A stretch of DNA of 54,586 nucleotides from Atopobiaceae bacterium (GCA_017459605.1 JAFUCQ010000036.1:1-54586), one strand, 5' to 3'. Shown: positions 42,140-51,356, counted from the first letter of the stretch. Translations and numbers: made by a program. The notes: generated by a model not told the origin, from the letters alone.

Positions 42140-42339
42140 TGCGAGTTAAGTATTCCGGGGTTGAGTCGTCCTGGAAGCACCCATTAGGAAAAGTACTAAG
42201 CAAGAGAACCTTGAGGACGAGACGAGACAAGTCTAGCATTTTCGTTACTCCGTATGTGCAACATATCGAGCAGCAGTTGATAAAGACTGTGTGTTTACCT
42301 GATAAGGATAGTCCCATCCGTGACCTTCATATAAAGGCC
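42140..42339. mobile_element. ISLre2 end fragment (about 200 bp)
   Basis: Starts with the terminal repeat GTGCGAGTTAAGTATTCC and matches 17116-17315 with only a handful of substitutions, up to the codons for the transposase C-terminus (reading VNTQSLSTAARYVAHTE on the minus strand). The rest of the element is gone. Its broken edge is fused directly to the integrase relic at 42341. Confidence 0.88.
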
Positions 42340-42340
42340 T

Positions 42341-43180
42341 ATTTGTGATATCCGCTCCAAGACTATTCTTCAATGGGAAAAGAACCTTCGCGATGATGGA
42401 CTTACAGAAACCACCATCGCCCACCATCGGGCGTTCATAGCTCAGGTTTTAAAATATGCCGCAGGAGAAGATGTAATCCGCAAAAATCCCCTCTCTAATG
42501 TCGCTGCTCCCAGACGCAAGCCTAAACCTGTCAATTCCCTCACATCGCAATTAAGGACAGAGATTCTTGAAAAAGTTGCTTGCATGGGTTATGGCTCATT
42601 TCCAATGGCAGTAAGATTGGCAATTGCAACCGGAATGAGAAGAGGCGAAATCTGTGCTCTCAGATGGCAAGACATTGACCTCGAATCTTCAAGCCCAACA
42701 ATCCATGTTGTTCATGCACTGACACAAGATAAAGGTTTTAAACTCGATACCCTAAAAGATCCGAAAGGCGGAGACACAACAAGAGATGTACCGATTGGGC
42801 CCAAACTCCAGTCTTGGCTCAAAGAACATCGAAGCTGCCAAGAAAGCGAGCTACATCAGCTCGATTTTGCTTTTGATAACTCTTTATACGTAGTTGGCAA
42901 TCCACTCGACAAATCTTTCAAGAAACCAGAGGTACTTGGTCGTGAATGGAGAATGCTTGCTCGCGCGGAAGGTTGGAAAGGATCACAAGGAGAGCCGCCA
43001 CGATTCCATGACTTGCGACATACCTTTGCAACCCTAGCAATTCAAGACAAGGTAATGGATGTAATGGCTCTAAGCAGAATTCTGGGACACAAGGATGCAT
43101 CTATGACTCTCAACATTTACGCGGATGCTCTTGAGGAAAGCAAGCGAAATGGAATGGATGCCTACGATGCCACACTGTAA
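42341..43180 (+). pseudogene. Phage-type tyrosine recombinase lacking its N-terminus
   Basis: The frame opens without a start at the edge of the insertion-sequence fragment: TILQWEKNLRDDGLTETTIA (core-binding domain), then ATGMRRGEICALRWQDID (first catalytic Arg), PRFHDLRHTFATLA (HxxR) and LGHKDASMTLNIYAD (His and Tyr). The whole catalytic domain is intact, but the N-terminal arm-binding part and the start codon are missing. An ATG at 42584 could start only a catalytic fragment. It was presumably the integrase of the mobilizable element to the right, so that element is probably stuck. Confidence 0.85.
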
Positions 43181-43372
43181 GCAGATTTTGAGAACTGATA
43201 TCTCGCTAATTGGAAGCAAGGCACTATCAAGCACAACTCTATAAAAGTAGCCCCTTGTATAGCCGAACTATGCATACAGCTCCTGCATACAACGCCTTCG
43301 TGCAGAAGTGTTCTCGCGAAAGATAATACTGGTAGAATCGTGCAATACGTATACTTAGAAAAGGAGATTGGA

Positions 43373-44821
43373 TTGGACCTTAGTGAGTTTGGTCAATTCA
43401 AAGAGGATAATCGTCTGGAGATGAAGGCAGCTCAAGGACGCGACGGTAACGGAGCCGTTCCACGCAGCACCTGGGAGACACTTTCAGCCTTCGCAAATAC
43501 CTCTGGCGGCATAATCGCCCTTGGAGCCGAAGAGTCTGAGGACGGCATCTTCAACATAGTCGGGATCAAGAATCCCGACAAGGTAATTGATGACTTTTGG
43601 AACGCTGCGCTTTCCGAAGAAAAGGTATCTGCGCGTTTCATACAGGACTCCCATGTCACAAAAGAAACAGTTAACGATAAGGAAATCGTGGTCATTCGAG
43701 TACCACGTGCCGACCGTCACATCCGTCCTGTCCATATCAATGGTGACTTGTTCGGAGGAACATTTCGCAGAGCGCACACAGGTGACCATCGGTGCTCCCG
43801 CGAGGAAGTGCTATCAATGCTACGCGACTCGTCAACCTCCAGCCAAGATGGAGAGATTGCTAAAAGCGGTCGAATGGAATATCTAAACCGTGAGACTATC
43901 ACCAAATATCGAAGACGCTTCGACTCACTAAACAACAACCATGTGTGGAGCGATTTTGGAGACCTTGAGTTCCTAGAGGCTATTGGCGCTATTACGCCTG
44001 GAGACGATGGAGAGATGCATCCAACCTGTGCTGGTCTTCTCATGTTCGGAGAACACAGGTTCATCACGCACGAGTTCCCCCATTATCTAGTTGACTATCG
44101 GCAGGAGACTGGTAGCAACGAAAGGTGGGAGGATCGCCTCGTGAGCTTCTCTGGCGACTGGACTGGCAACCTCTACGATTTTTTCTTCCACGTCTACAAT
44201 AAAATGAAGGTAGCACTGAGGGTTCCCTTCCGAATCGAGGGAATTGACCGCATCGACGATACGCCCGCGCACAGAGCATTACGCGAGGCTATAGCAAACT
44301 GCCTAACAAACGCGAACTGGCACGAACGGCGAGGTGTGGTATGCATTTGGCATGAAGAGGCATTCGAGATTGCGAACCCAGGAGATTTCCGCATGCCCAT
44401 CGAAGAAGCTATGAAGCCAGGTAAGTCAGATCCTCGCAACGAAGTTCTATTGGGTATGTTCGCACTGGTAGATGTTGGCGAACGCGCGGGTAGCGGTATA
44501 GATAAGGTGATGGGAGGATGGGCTTGGGCCGAATATCCTGAACCGATTTACGAGATAGAATATGGTCCTGATCGAACTACGCTCACACTTCCCCTTCTCG
44601 AGGTTATCAAAAACAACAGACAGCAGCTTAACAGCAACGAAATCACAGCAATCGATTTAGCTAGAGCCAACGGGAGGGTTACCACGCGCGAACTTGCTTA
44701 TGCGCTACAAAAGAGCGAGAAAACAGCAGGAAGCGTACTCAAGGGTCTGGCCGAGAAAGGCGAACTCATATGGCACGGTAAAAGTAGGCGAGATCCATCA
44801 CAGCATTACACACTGGCATAG
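43373..44821 (+). CDS. AlbA_2 (Schlafen-like) and GHKL ATPase-domain protein, second copy
   Basis: A 482-residue protein with the same plan as 4169-5674. AlbA_2 at the N-terminus has NRLEMKAAQGRDGNG and TLSAFANTSGGIIALGAEES. The GHKL boxes are ALREAIANCLTNANWHE, IANPGDFRMP and GERAGSGIDKVMGG. The C-terminal winged helix includes NGRVTTRELAYALQKSEKTA. The TTG at 43373 is chosen because AAAAGGAG lies eight bases before it; a GTG at 43340 is in frame. The two copies are clearly diverged. It sits between integrase relic and mobilization genes as likely cargo, perhaps defence-related. Confidence 0.82.
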   Translation: MDLSEFGQFKEDNRLEMKAAQGRDGNGAVPRSTWETLSAFANTSGGIIALGAEESEDGIFNIVGIKNPDKVIDDFWNAALSEEKVSARFIQDSHVTKETVNDKEIVVIRVPRADRHIRPVHINGDLFGGTFRRAHTGDHRCSREEVLSMLRDSSTSSQDGEIAKSGRMEYLNRETITKYRRRFDSLNNNHVWSDFGDLEFLEAIGAITPGDDGEMHPTCAGLLMFGEHRFITHEFPHYLVDYRQETGSNERWEDRLVSFSGDWTGNLYDFFFHVYNKMKVALRVPFRIEGIDRIDDTPAHRALREAIANCLTNANWHERRGVVCIWHEEAFEIANPGDFRMPIEEAMKPGKSDPRNEVLLGMFALVDVGERAGSGIDKVMGGWAWAEYPEPIYEIEYGPDRTTLTLPLLEVIKNNRQQLNSNEITAIDLARANGRVTTRELAYALQKSEKTAGSVLKGLAEKGELIWHGKSRRDPSQHYTLA

Positions 44822-44839
44822 TTACTCAGAAGTGGATAT

Positions 44840-44883
44840 TTCGGAGTAACTTCGGAGTAACTTCGGAGTAGCTTCGGAGTAAC
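44840..44883. repeat. Four tandem 11-bp repeats after the AlbA_2 gene
   Basis: TTCGGAGTAAC is repeated four times head to tail (one copy has a single change), starting 19 bp after the stop. In the frame of the gene the stretch would read FGVTSE, so it may be the former, now out-of-frame, tail of the protein or a site with helical phasing. Confidence 0.65.
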
Positions 44884-44944
44884 AGCAACTGATGAGGTAA
44901 TTTGCGGGTGACATAGACAGCCGTAGGGCGGCGCTTTTCATGGT

Positions 44945-45034
44945 CTAGTCGTGTTCATTTCTTTTCGCCCCATCCGTTTCAACGTCAAGAACAACGTACT
45001 CGTTAGCTGACGTACTCATTTTTGTAAACGCCAT
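44945..45034 (-). pseudogene. N-terminal stub of a DEDD-type exonuclease
   Basis: The minus-strand ATG at 45034, with AGGA before it, opens 29 codons. They include NEYVVLDVETDGAKRNEHD, close to the first exonuclease motif (DxE) of DnaQ-like 3'-5' exonucleases, then TAG. Nothing of the rest is present. A truncated gene is likelier than a functional peptide. Confidence 0.4.
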
Positions 45035-45123
45035 AACAGTCCTAATCTCTAGGTTACGGATAGGCACTCCTGTGCTTTCATATCCGCTTCATGGTGTACA
45101 GCTACACGCAGCAAAGCAAAACC

Positions 45124-45240
45124 TTCTGGTCAGAAGAATAACGTTTGCTACTCGAACCAGAGTAAGTCTTCGGTAGCCGAGCATTATGCGAAGACCAAAC
45201 ACATCGGCAATAGGAACTAAGCAGCAGCAAAAGGAACTAA
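45124..45240. other. Candidate transfer origin region of the mobilizable element
   Basis: The gap upstream of the mobilization genes holds CTTCTGGTCAGAAG (45124-45137, palindromic), GTCTTCG/CGAAGAC (45167-45173 and 45190-45196) and the direct repeat AGGAACTA at 45213 and 45233. Such clusters of inverted and direct repeats occur at oriT sites near relaxase genes. The nick site is not identified. Confidence 0.3.
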
Positions 45241-45308
45241 AACCCTAAGCACATTTCACAAGGTAATAATGGGTATCGCCGATAAATCTCCCGACAGAAG
45301 GACCTACT

Positions 45309-45743
45309 ATGGACTTTCAACTAAACAGAGTTATCACTCTTAGCAATCGAGTCTACTTCGTTCCTGATGACTCAAAAATCCTCAATCCAATCGACGGGGC
45401 TAACGCAACAGATGTTGTTCTATTGGCCTTTCGCTACCCTATCACGGCGCTGCCGACTAATCATTTTGTTTATTTCGTACCAGACTACTCAGTTGACGAC
45501 AAAACCGAGCAGTTAATTAATGCCATCCTCACGAGATACCCTATTCCTGCCGAAGAGCTTACCCAGATTGACAGGGCTAACATCCTGCTCGACTCATATC
45601 ACATAACCGACAAACCCAATGGACACTGTGCGTTTGCCACCGAGTGGGACGATGCCAACATGCTTGGCATATTCCATGCACTTCCTATCACCTCAGATAC
45701 TCCATGGGGATTCTACTATGTCGAGGTGAATAACGATGAATAA
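45309..45743 (+). CDS. Hypothetical protein of the mobilizable element
   Basis: A 144-residue protein of unknown family, acidic, with MDFQLNRVITLSNRVYFVPD at the start and HCAFATEWDDANMLGIFHAL near the end. AGAAGGA precedes the ATG. Its end overlaps the next gene by eight bases, so it belongs to the mobilization operon. No signal peptide, membrane segment or catalytic motif is visible. Confidence 0.6.
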   Translation: MDFQLNRVITLSNRVYFVPDDSKILNPIDGANATDVVLLAFRYPITALPTNHFVYFVPDYSVDDKTEQLINAILTRYPIPAEELTQIDRANILLDSYHITDKPNGHCAFATEWDDANMLGIFHALPITSDTPWGFYYVEVNNDE

Positions 45744-46137
45744 GATAAGTGTAAATCTCGAGGAGGACGAGTATAACGAGTTAATACGTATTTTTCAGGA
45801 TAATGAATACCCATCAATCACATTCACGGCAAATATGCTTTTGCTTGATGCACTCGAACAATCAAAGTATAGTGACAGACTGTCGCTTATCTTAGGGGAA
45901 CTGCTGCCTTCCGCACTGGAAGACGCCATGTGGGATTTTGAGAGCAACGTATTCAATGCTGCCTTACGTCTAACACCGAGGATAGAAAAATCCCTTATCA
46001 AAGGTGCTGCTCTCGTTACAAAAGCATCTAGTGGCCTGCTTCGTCATGCAATCTCACTATCTCTTCGGCTATATGAGAAACATAGTGAGCGCTTAGCACT
46101 ACAACAGTTCACTTGTGGTAGTGATACCGATGGCTAA
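45736..46137 (+). CDS. Hypothetical protein, possibly ribbon-helix-helix N-terminus
   Basis: A 133-residue protein. The first 40 residues (KISVNLEEDEYNELIRIF, then a helix ending LLLDALEQS) have the beta-helix-helix look of ribbon-helix-helix DNA-binding proteins. The rest is helical. It overlaps both neighbours (45743 and 46130), which indicates translational coupling within the mobilization operon. A relaxosome accessory or antitoxin-like regulator is possible; neither is shown. Confidence 0.55.
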   Translation: MNKISVNLEEDEYNELIRIFQDNEYPSITFTANMLLLDALEQSKYSDRLSLILGELLPSALEDAMWDFESNVFNAALRLTPRIEKSLIKGAALVTKASSGLLRHAISLSLRLYEKHSERLALQQFTCGSDTDG

Positions 46138-46576
46138 AAAGACAGTGACAGTACGTCTCGATGACGAGACACGACGACAAATCGTAGCCTACCAAACAGC
46201 TACCGGTTGTAAAACTGAGGCCACAGCCATCCGAGAACTTGTTGAAACAGGTCTTTTGATGAGCGGCTCTACCCTTCTTACCTCTCCTCTCGCACGCTTC
46301 ATCAGAGAGGTGATGCAAGGACAGCTCGACTTGTTCAGGCAAGAAATGGACACGAAGGCAGACCAAATCGAAGACCGAGTCGCTCAGGTGTGTTCGCGTG
46401 GCACAAAAGCATCACTACACACAGCAGCACTTACTGGTGACTTAGCGCGAGCAGTGGTTCCAGCCTTCCAACACATGAGTGCAGAGGACCTCTGGCACAC
46501 CTACGCGCGCATGGGAGGAGCAGTTCAGCAAGGACAGAGTTTCACCGATGCGAGGCGCCAGGCAAGGGAGGGCTAA
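46130..46576 (+). CDS. Ribbon-helix-helix mobilization accessory protein
   Basis: A 148-residue protein. KKTVTVRLDDETRRQIVAYQ begins a clear ribbon-helix-helix domain (residues 2-45), followed by a helical C-terminus with FIREVMQGQLDLFRQEM. It lies just before the relaxase gene (gap 5 bp), the usual place of the accessory protein that binds the transfer origin. The ATG at 46130 lies within the end of the preceding gene. Confidence 0.7.
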   Translation: MAKKTVTVRLDDETRRQIVAYQTATGCKTEATAIRELVETGLLMSGSTLLTSPLARFIREVMQGQLDLFRQEMDTKADQIEDRVAQVCSRGTKASLHTAALTGDLARAVVPAFQHMSAEDLWHTYARMGGAVQQGQSFTDARRQAREG

Positions 46577-46581
46577 TAGAG

Positions 46582-47940
46582 ATGTCTGCCACGCTTGTTG
46601 TTAACCATCGAGTAGCCCTTCGAAGCACAAAAGAGCTTAAAGGCGTTGTTGGACACACTGTCTCCTATATTGCTACTCGTGAAGGTGTTGTTATAGAACC
46701 TACGGCTGATGATATTCTCAGGCAAGAGAGTGGGTTTCTCGACTATATGTCAGAAAGACCTGGAGCTGTTGTTGAGTGCGAAAGCGGGCTCTTTGATGCA
46801 GAAGGTATCGTCGATGTGGCAGAGGTCAGACGCGAACTTGAGGCGTCTGGCTCTGCCGTTGTCACCTCTGTTGTCTCAGTAAGGAGAGCAGACGGACCAG
46901 AGCTAGGACTTTGTACTCGCCAAGACTTCGAGCGATACTTGAGAGCTAATTGGGCACCCGCTTTGGCACATGCTATGGGGATTCCTGAGGAGCGCGTAGG
47001 CTGGATTGCTGCCTTTCATCTGAACTCTCCTGAGTCCTACCATGCACATGTCATCACATATGACCGAGAAGGTCGCTTCAATCACACGCTTGACCGCCAC
47101 AAAATGGAACAAGCCAGACAACAACTCACCGACGCCGCTATAGCGCCCGCCCTATGTGAGCTCTCACGCGAAAGAACCCTCGTGCGCGATGACTGTGTGC
47201 GCATCTGCAGAAGCCTCGAAGCTTCCGAGCTTGAACGAGCAATCCAGCTCCCGCAAGAAGGCTCCCTTAAATACGAGTGGCTCTGCAGAAACCATCCTGA
47301 GGTAGCCTCTCAGATCGAACAGGCCTTGGCAAGATTGAGCTCACAACACAGCCAGCTCAAAGCTTCAGAAGAGAAGTTTCGTGCATTGGTTGAGAAGGCA
47401 GCTTGTCTCAAAGGGTTAGAAGCCCAAGAAAAGGACAGCTATATTGCTCAGGCTATGAGTGAGCTACACAACAGGCAGTGCAATGCCTTGCTCAAAGCCA
47501 TGAGGCCAGATAGATCTCTCAAAGCCGAAAGACGTATCGTATACGACCCAGATGCCCCTACTCCAGCACGCGACAGAAGGCTGAGCAAACGATTCGAAGA
47601 AGAACTCTCAGCTTTGAGTGCTTCAGACAAAAAGCAAATAACATCTGCAATCCAAAATGAACAAAAGCTACCTGATGCAGTGCTTGAGAAGTGTGTGACC
47701 TGGAAATCCCAAACATCGACCTCACCTAATCTCAAGTCAGCTCTAAACAACGTGCAGAAATCACTAGGAAAAGCACCCAAGACCTCTCAAAACGATTCAG
47801 CTGAGCTAGCTACGAAAAAGGCACTCAAACTTACCTCACGTCTTATGGTAAGAGCAATCAGCCTTGCTAACCCCCAGTTAGGTCAGGCTCTTCGCATAGT
47901 AAAGACGCTCAGTCACGTAGCAGAGATGAGCATGGGTTAG
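46582..47940 (+). CDS. MobL-type relaxase
   Basis: A 452-residue protein with the layout of the MobL (MOBL) relaxases of Gram-positive bacteria. The N-terminal part holds ESGLFDAEGIVDVAEVRREL, VVSVRRADGPELGL and MGIPEERVGWIAAFHLNS. It is followed by YHAHVITYD, where the histidines fit the HUH metal site. The C-terminal half is helical and basic. It would nick the transfer origin and pilot the strand into a recipient using a helper conjugation system. GGGAGG precedes the ATG. The residue usually present before the HxH pair is altered (SYHAH rather than PHVH), so catalytic competence should be tested. Confidence 0.8.
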   Translation: MSATLVVNHRVALRSTKELKGVVGHTVSYIATREGVVIEPTADDILRQESGFLDYMSERPGAVVECESGLFDAEGIVDVAEVRRELEASGSAVVTSVVSVRRADGPELGLCTRQDFERYLRANWAPALAHAMGIPEERVGWIAAFHLNSPESYHAHVITYDREGRFNHTLDRHKMEQARQQLTDAAIAPALCELSRERTLVRDDCVRICRSLEASELERAIQLPQEGSLKYEWLCRNHPEVASQIEQALARLSSQHSQLKASEEKFRALVEKAACLKGLEAQEKDSYIAQAMSELHNRQCNALLKAMRPDRSLKAERRIVYDPDAPTPARDRRLSKRFEEELSALSASDKKQITSAIQNEQKLPDAVLEKCVTWKSQTSTSPNLKSALNNVQKSLGKAPKTSQNDSAELATKKALKLTSRLMVRAISLANPQLGQALRIVKTLSHVAEMSMG

Positions 47941-47948
47941 GAGAGGCC

Positions 47949-49817
47949 ATGAAAACAAGAAAGAGTTTTAACCGAGGGCCCTCCTGGAATCCCCTCCCCC
48001 TTATCGTCATATGGGTGTTTCTCATTGCCTCTGTCTTTACAGCACTTCCTTTTGTGTGGGAACTCCTAACAGACATGCTCAAAAGTGGCTCACTACATAC
48101 CCTTTTTCGAGGACTTCCTCGCTCATTGCCTGCGCTTGCAGACATCGTTTACTTCATCTGTGCTGCACTCACCATACCTTTGTCCATCTCCATCTTCGTA
48201 TCGCAAGCTAAGGGCACACACGCATTTCATGATGGCACGTGGGTGGGAGGAAAGCGCGCACCTGTCGCCGTTCATGGAGATGCGTGGCTCGAGTCAAGAC
48301 CTACTGTCATCAAGAAATACATGCTTCTGTGGGAAGAAAACAAGTCATGCGAGCCTGGTTTAGTAGTGGGCTCTATCGATAACACCGAACTGGTTCGCCC
48401 GTTTATCAACGCCATTATGTTTGGAGCACCAGGTTCTGGAAAAACCAGACGAGTGCTTCTTCCCACAGTGACCGAACTCATTGTGTCTGCAAAAGCATCC
48501 GTGCTCGTACTAGACCCCAAAGGAGAGATTCGAGACTTCACCTCATCTTTTGCGAAAAGCCGCGGCCTTGATATCTACGATATCCGCCTCGACGAACCTT
48601 CCAAATCCATGCGCTATGACTTGTTTGGACCAGCTCTAAGAGCTATGGCAGAAGGTGATGTTGGACTTTCGATTGCTCATTTGCGAGAACTGGCAACTAC
48701 CCTCATTCCTGAGATGGCTGGCTCCAACAAGTACTTTTCCGATGCAGCACGTGAGCTCTTTGTGGGCCTTGCCACGTGGTTGCTTGAAAACCCTGAGATA
48801 CCAGAAGAGCAAAAACACATTGGCTCTGTCCTTTCTTTGCTCCAGCCCAAAGGTGACAAAAGCACCGCCGAGCGCATAATGGAGCTCGCCAGAACCCTTA
48901 CCGACGAAGACCCTGCCAAGCCAAGGCTTTCGGGTATCACAGGTGACAACACAGCTTCTGCTGGTGTTATCTCTAACCTCATTACCACTCTTTCTGACAC
49001 CTGTGATGAGCGTGTGAGTCGCATGTTGTACGACTCAGAGCTTGACTTTGCCAGCCTCGGACAAAGTCCAAGTATTTGCTACTTGTCATTTACGACTGAT
49101 ACCGGAAGCTATACACGCCTGACTACCGCCATCGTCTCACAAGCTCTCGCTGCCCTTCTCGGAGAGGCAAGAAAAGGTGGGGGCACGCTTAGCACACCTG
49201 TGTATTTTGTTTTGGAGGAGTTCGGGCAACTCGCACCTATCAAGCGCCTGATTGCAGATGCAGGCATTATGAGAGCAGAAGGGATTCATCTTCTCATGGT
49301 GCTTCAAGACAGAAACCAGCTCGAAGCACAGGGCTATTCCAAGGCTCAAGTGGAGACCCTACTCGGTATGGTTGACGATACGCTCATCCTCAAGCTCAAC
49401 GACATAGAAACAGCCACCCTGCTCTCAAAGCGCTTAGGAACATACACGGTGAAAACCCAATCTCAAAGTGCCAGTAAGAGCAGCAAAGGAGGCTCTTCAA
49501 GTATGAGTCACCAAACGGCTAAACGTGACCTCATTAGTCCGTCTGAGCTTACCGAGTGGAGCGCAGACATAGGTCTTTTGCTGATAGGTGCTGATGCTAA
49601 CTATGCGCTTCCCTGTCCTGAGCTCTCTCAGCGCTTCGTAAACGAACTGTTAGGCATGGGAGATGAAGTCACAAATCTTCAGATTCGACTTGACGCTCAG
49701 AGAAACTCAGAGCTCAAAAACACCGAGAAGCCCCCAATCTGGACGGACACCCCATCATCTAAAAGCATCGACTTGCCTTCCCCTCTGAGTACCCTTGACT
49801 TCGATCCGCTTGCATAA
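47949..49817 (+). CDS. VirD4/TraG-type coupling protein
   Basis: A 622-residue type IV coupling ATPase. Two N-terminal membrane segments (ending near residue 90) are followed by Walker A FGAPGSGKTRRVLLPTV and VLVLDPKGEIRDFTS. Further on come PVYFVLEEFGQLAPIKRLIA (Walker B) and MVLQDRNQLEAQGY. It links the relaxase-DNA complex to a secretion channel. The presence of its own coupling protein without channel genes marks a mobilizable rather than a self-transmissible element. AGGAGAGG precedes the ATG, eight bases after the relaxase stop. Confidence 0.9.
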   Translation: MKTRKSFNRGPSWNPLPLIVIWVFLIASVFTALPFVWELLTDMLKSGSLHTLFRGLPRSLPALADIVYFICAALTIPLSISIFVSQAKGTHAFHDGTWVGGKRAPVAVHGDAWLESRPTVIKKYMLLWEENKSCEPGLVVGSIDNTELVRPFINAIMFGAPGSGKTRRVLLPTVTELIVSAKASVLVLDPKGEIRDFTSSFAKSRGLDIYDIRLDEPSKSMRYDLFGPALRAMAEGDVGLSIAHLRELATTLIPEMAGSNKYFSDAARELFVGLATWLLENPEIPEEQKHIGSVLSLLQPKGDKSTAERIMELARTLTDEDPAKPRLSGITGDNTASAGVISNLITTLSDTCDERVSRMLYDSELDFASLGQSPSICYLSFTTDTGSYTRLTTAIVSQALAALLGEARKGGGTLSTPVYFVLEEFGQLAPIKRLIADAGIMRAEGIHLLMVLQDRNQLEAQGYSKAQVETLLGMVDDTLILKLNDIETATLLSKRLGTYTVKTQSQSASKSSKGGSSSMSHQTAKRDLISPSELTEWSADIGLLLIGADANYALPCPELSQRFVNELLGMGDEVTNLQIRLDAQRNSELKNTEKPPIWTDTPSSKSIDLPSPLSTLDFDPLA

Positions 49818-49851
49818 GTGGGTATATACACAACTACACGGAAGGCTTCTT

Positions 49852-51189
49852 ATGGAACTTAACCAAGGGCAGAGAAAAGTTGTGCGTGCTGTTGTGCGCG
49901 GAGAAAACGTCTTTATGACAGGAGATGCTGGCACCGGAAAATCTGTTGCAGTTGAACACTGTATGGAAGCCTTCAAAGCTCACAACAAAGAGGTCTTGCT
50001 CTGTGCTCCTACAGGAATAGCGGCCCAACAGATTGGTGGTGCCACCATTCATAGGACCTTTGGCTTTAGCTTGGCACCCAAAGTTGCAGATGAAATCGAG
50101 AATCTCAAGGTACCTAAAGTAGTTCGTCAAGCAGATACCATCATTATTGATGAGATTGGGATGGTCAGGCGAGACCTGATGGATGCAATAGTGCGTGTAA
50201 TCGAGCTAGAAAACGACCACAGGAAGGGCAAGAGATCCCCTATACAGCTCGTAGTCGTTGGAGACTTTGCGCAATTGCCACCCGTGGTAACCCAACAAGA
50301 CCAAGATGTTCTAGTTGTCCAATATGGCGAGCAAAGTCGCAGAAGCGGCTATTACGCTTTTGAGGCAGATGGTTGGACACGCATGGGCTTTAAGAGCTAT
50401 CAGCTGACAGAACCTATGCGGCAAAGTGACCGAGAGTTCTTAGGAAAACTCAGTCTTGCCCGTATGGGAAATAGCGCATGCATAGATTTCTTCAATCGGT
50501 TTGTGCGAGAAGCACCCGGCGATGCGGTAGCAATAGTTCCAACTAACCGTGAGGCAGAAGAGCTCAACAACAAACGCCTCGAGCAACTCACCCACAAAAA
50601 GCTGGTCTATAGAGGTCAGCTAACGGGTGTCTTCGAAAAAAGAGATATGGCAGCACCTTTAGAACTTACCTTAGCCAGAGGTGCTCGCGTCATCATCCTT
50701 ACAAACAATACTGCTAGAGGATATGTCAACGGATTAACTGGCATTGTAAGAGAGGTTCGAAAAGATGAGGTCGAAGTACTCCTCGACAAAGGTGGTGTGG
50801 TTAAAGTAATTCCCTTTACCTGGGAAAATATAGAGTACGAGGTAGTGGAGACAAAGGGTAAGAAAAAGCTCAACCAAAAGGTAGTTGGCACCTACACACA
50901 AATACCACTCAAGCTTGCTTGGGCAATTACCTACCACAAAAGCCAAGGGCAAACTCTCAGTAGCATCAACATCCGTCCTGATGTGTTTGCATCAGGTATG
51001 CTCTATGTGGGTCTTTCTCGTGTCACCGCCCCAGAAGGCCTCTATCTCACCAACAACATCGTGTCTAAGAGACTCAAGGCAGATAAGGCCGTTGTAAATT
51101 TTTACCGAGAGGTTGCACAGCTTCAGTTGGCAGAAGCGCTACGCAGCCAGTCTGAGGACGACGATGGGGCGATAGGCTCATGGAATTAA
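49852..51189 (+). CDS. PIF1/RecD-like helicase
   Basis: A 445-residue superfamily 1 helicase. Motif I is FMTGDAGTGKSVAVEH, motif II IIIDEIGMVRRDLM, motif III VVVGDFAQLPPV, and the C-terminal motifs are WAITYHKSQGQTLSSINI and MLYVGLSRVTAPEGLYL. It likely unwinds DNA during transfer or establishment of the element. The ATG at 49852 has GGAAGG before it; the frame is open to 49795 inside the coupling-protein gene, but without an RBS. Confidence 0.9.
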   Translation: MELNQGQRKVVRAVVRGENVFMTGDAGTGKSVAVEHCMEAFKAHNKEVLLCAPTGIAAQQIGGATIHRTFGFSLAPKVADEIENLKVPKVVRQADTIIIDEIGMVRRDLMDAIVRVIELENDHRKGKRSPIQLVVVGDFAQLPPVVTQQDQDVLVVQYGEQSRRSGYYAFEADGWTRMGFKSYQLTEPMRQSDREFLGKLSLARMGNSACIDFFNRFVREAPGDAVAIVPTNREAEELNNKRLEQLTHKKLVYRGQLTGVFEKRDMAAPLELTLARGARVIILTNNTARGYVNGLTGIVREVRKDEVEVLLDKGGVVKVIPFTWENIEYEVVETKGKKKLNQKVVGTYTQIPLKLAWAITYHKSQGQTLSSINIRPDVFASGMLYVGLSRVTAPEGLYLTNNIVSKRLKADKAVVNFYREVAQLQLAEALRSQSEDDDGAIGSWN

Positions 51190-51244
51190 AATCTAGATAA
51201 TCCTAACGGGCTATTAACTATTACTGGGTTATATAGGAAAAAAC

Positions 51245-51345
51245 TTGTATTGAGGTGTTCAACGTTATATATTTTCCTTAGTGAACCCGCCATGCCTCTC
51301 CCTTGACTTTGGTCGAGGTGACGCAAACTTTGGCGGGTGTTTTTA
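51245..51345 (+). ncRNA. Short terminated RNA upstream of the Abi_2 gene (abiF-type RNA candidate)
   Basis: A promoter (TTGTAT at 51245-51250, 17 bp, TATATT at 51268-51273) is followed by ACCCGCCA (51285-51292) pairing with TGGCGGGT (51331-51338). An inner stem CCTC/GAGG (51295-51298/51315-51318) and a T-run (51340-51344) follow. This gives a structured RNA of about 65 nt ending only 12 bp before the abi start codon. Structured RNAs upstream of AbiF-like genes have been described as the abiF RNA motif; I assign it by position and shape, not by a covariance search. Confidence 0.6.
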
Positions 51346-51356
51346 TAAGGAGCATT

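Noticed and set aside
42584-43180. Functional short integrase starting at 42584
   Set aside because: The frame is open and conserved back to 42341, showing that the ATG is internal to a truncated gene. No RBS precedes it.
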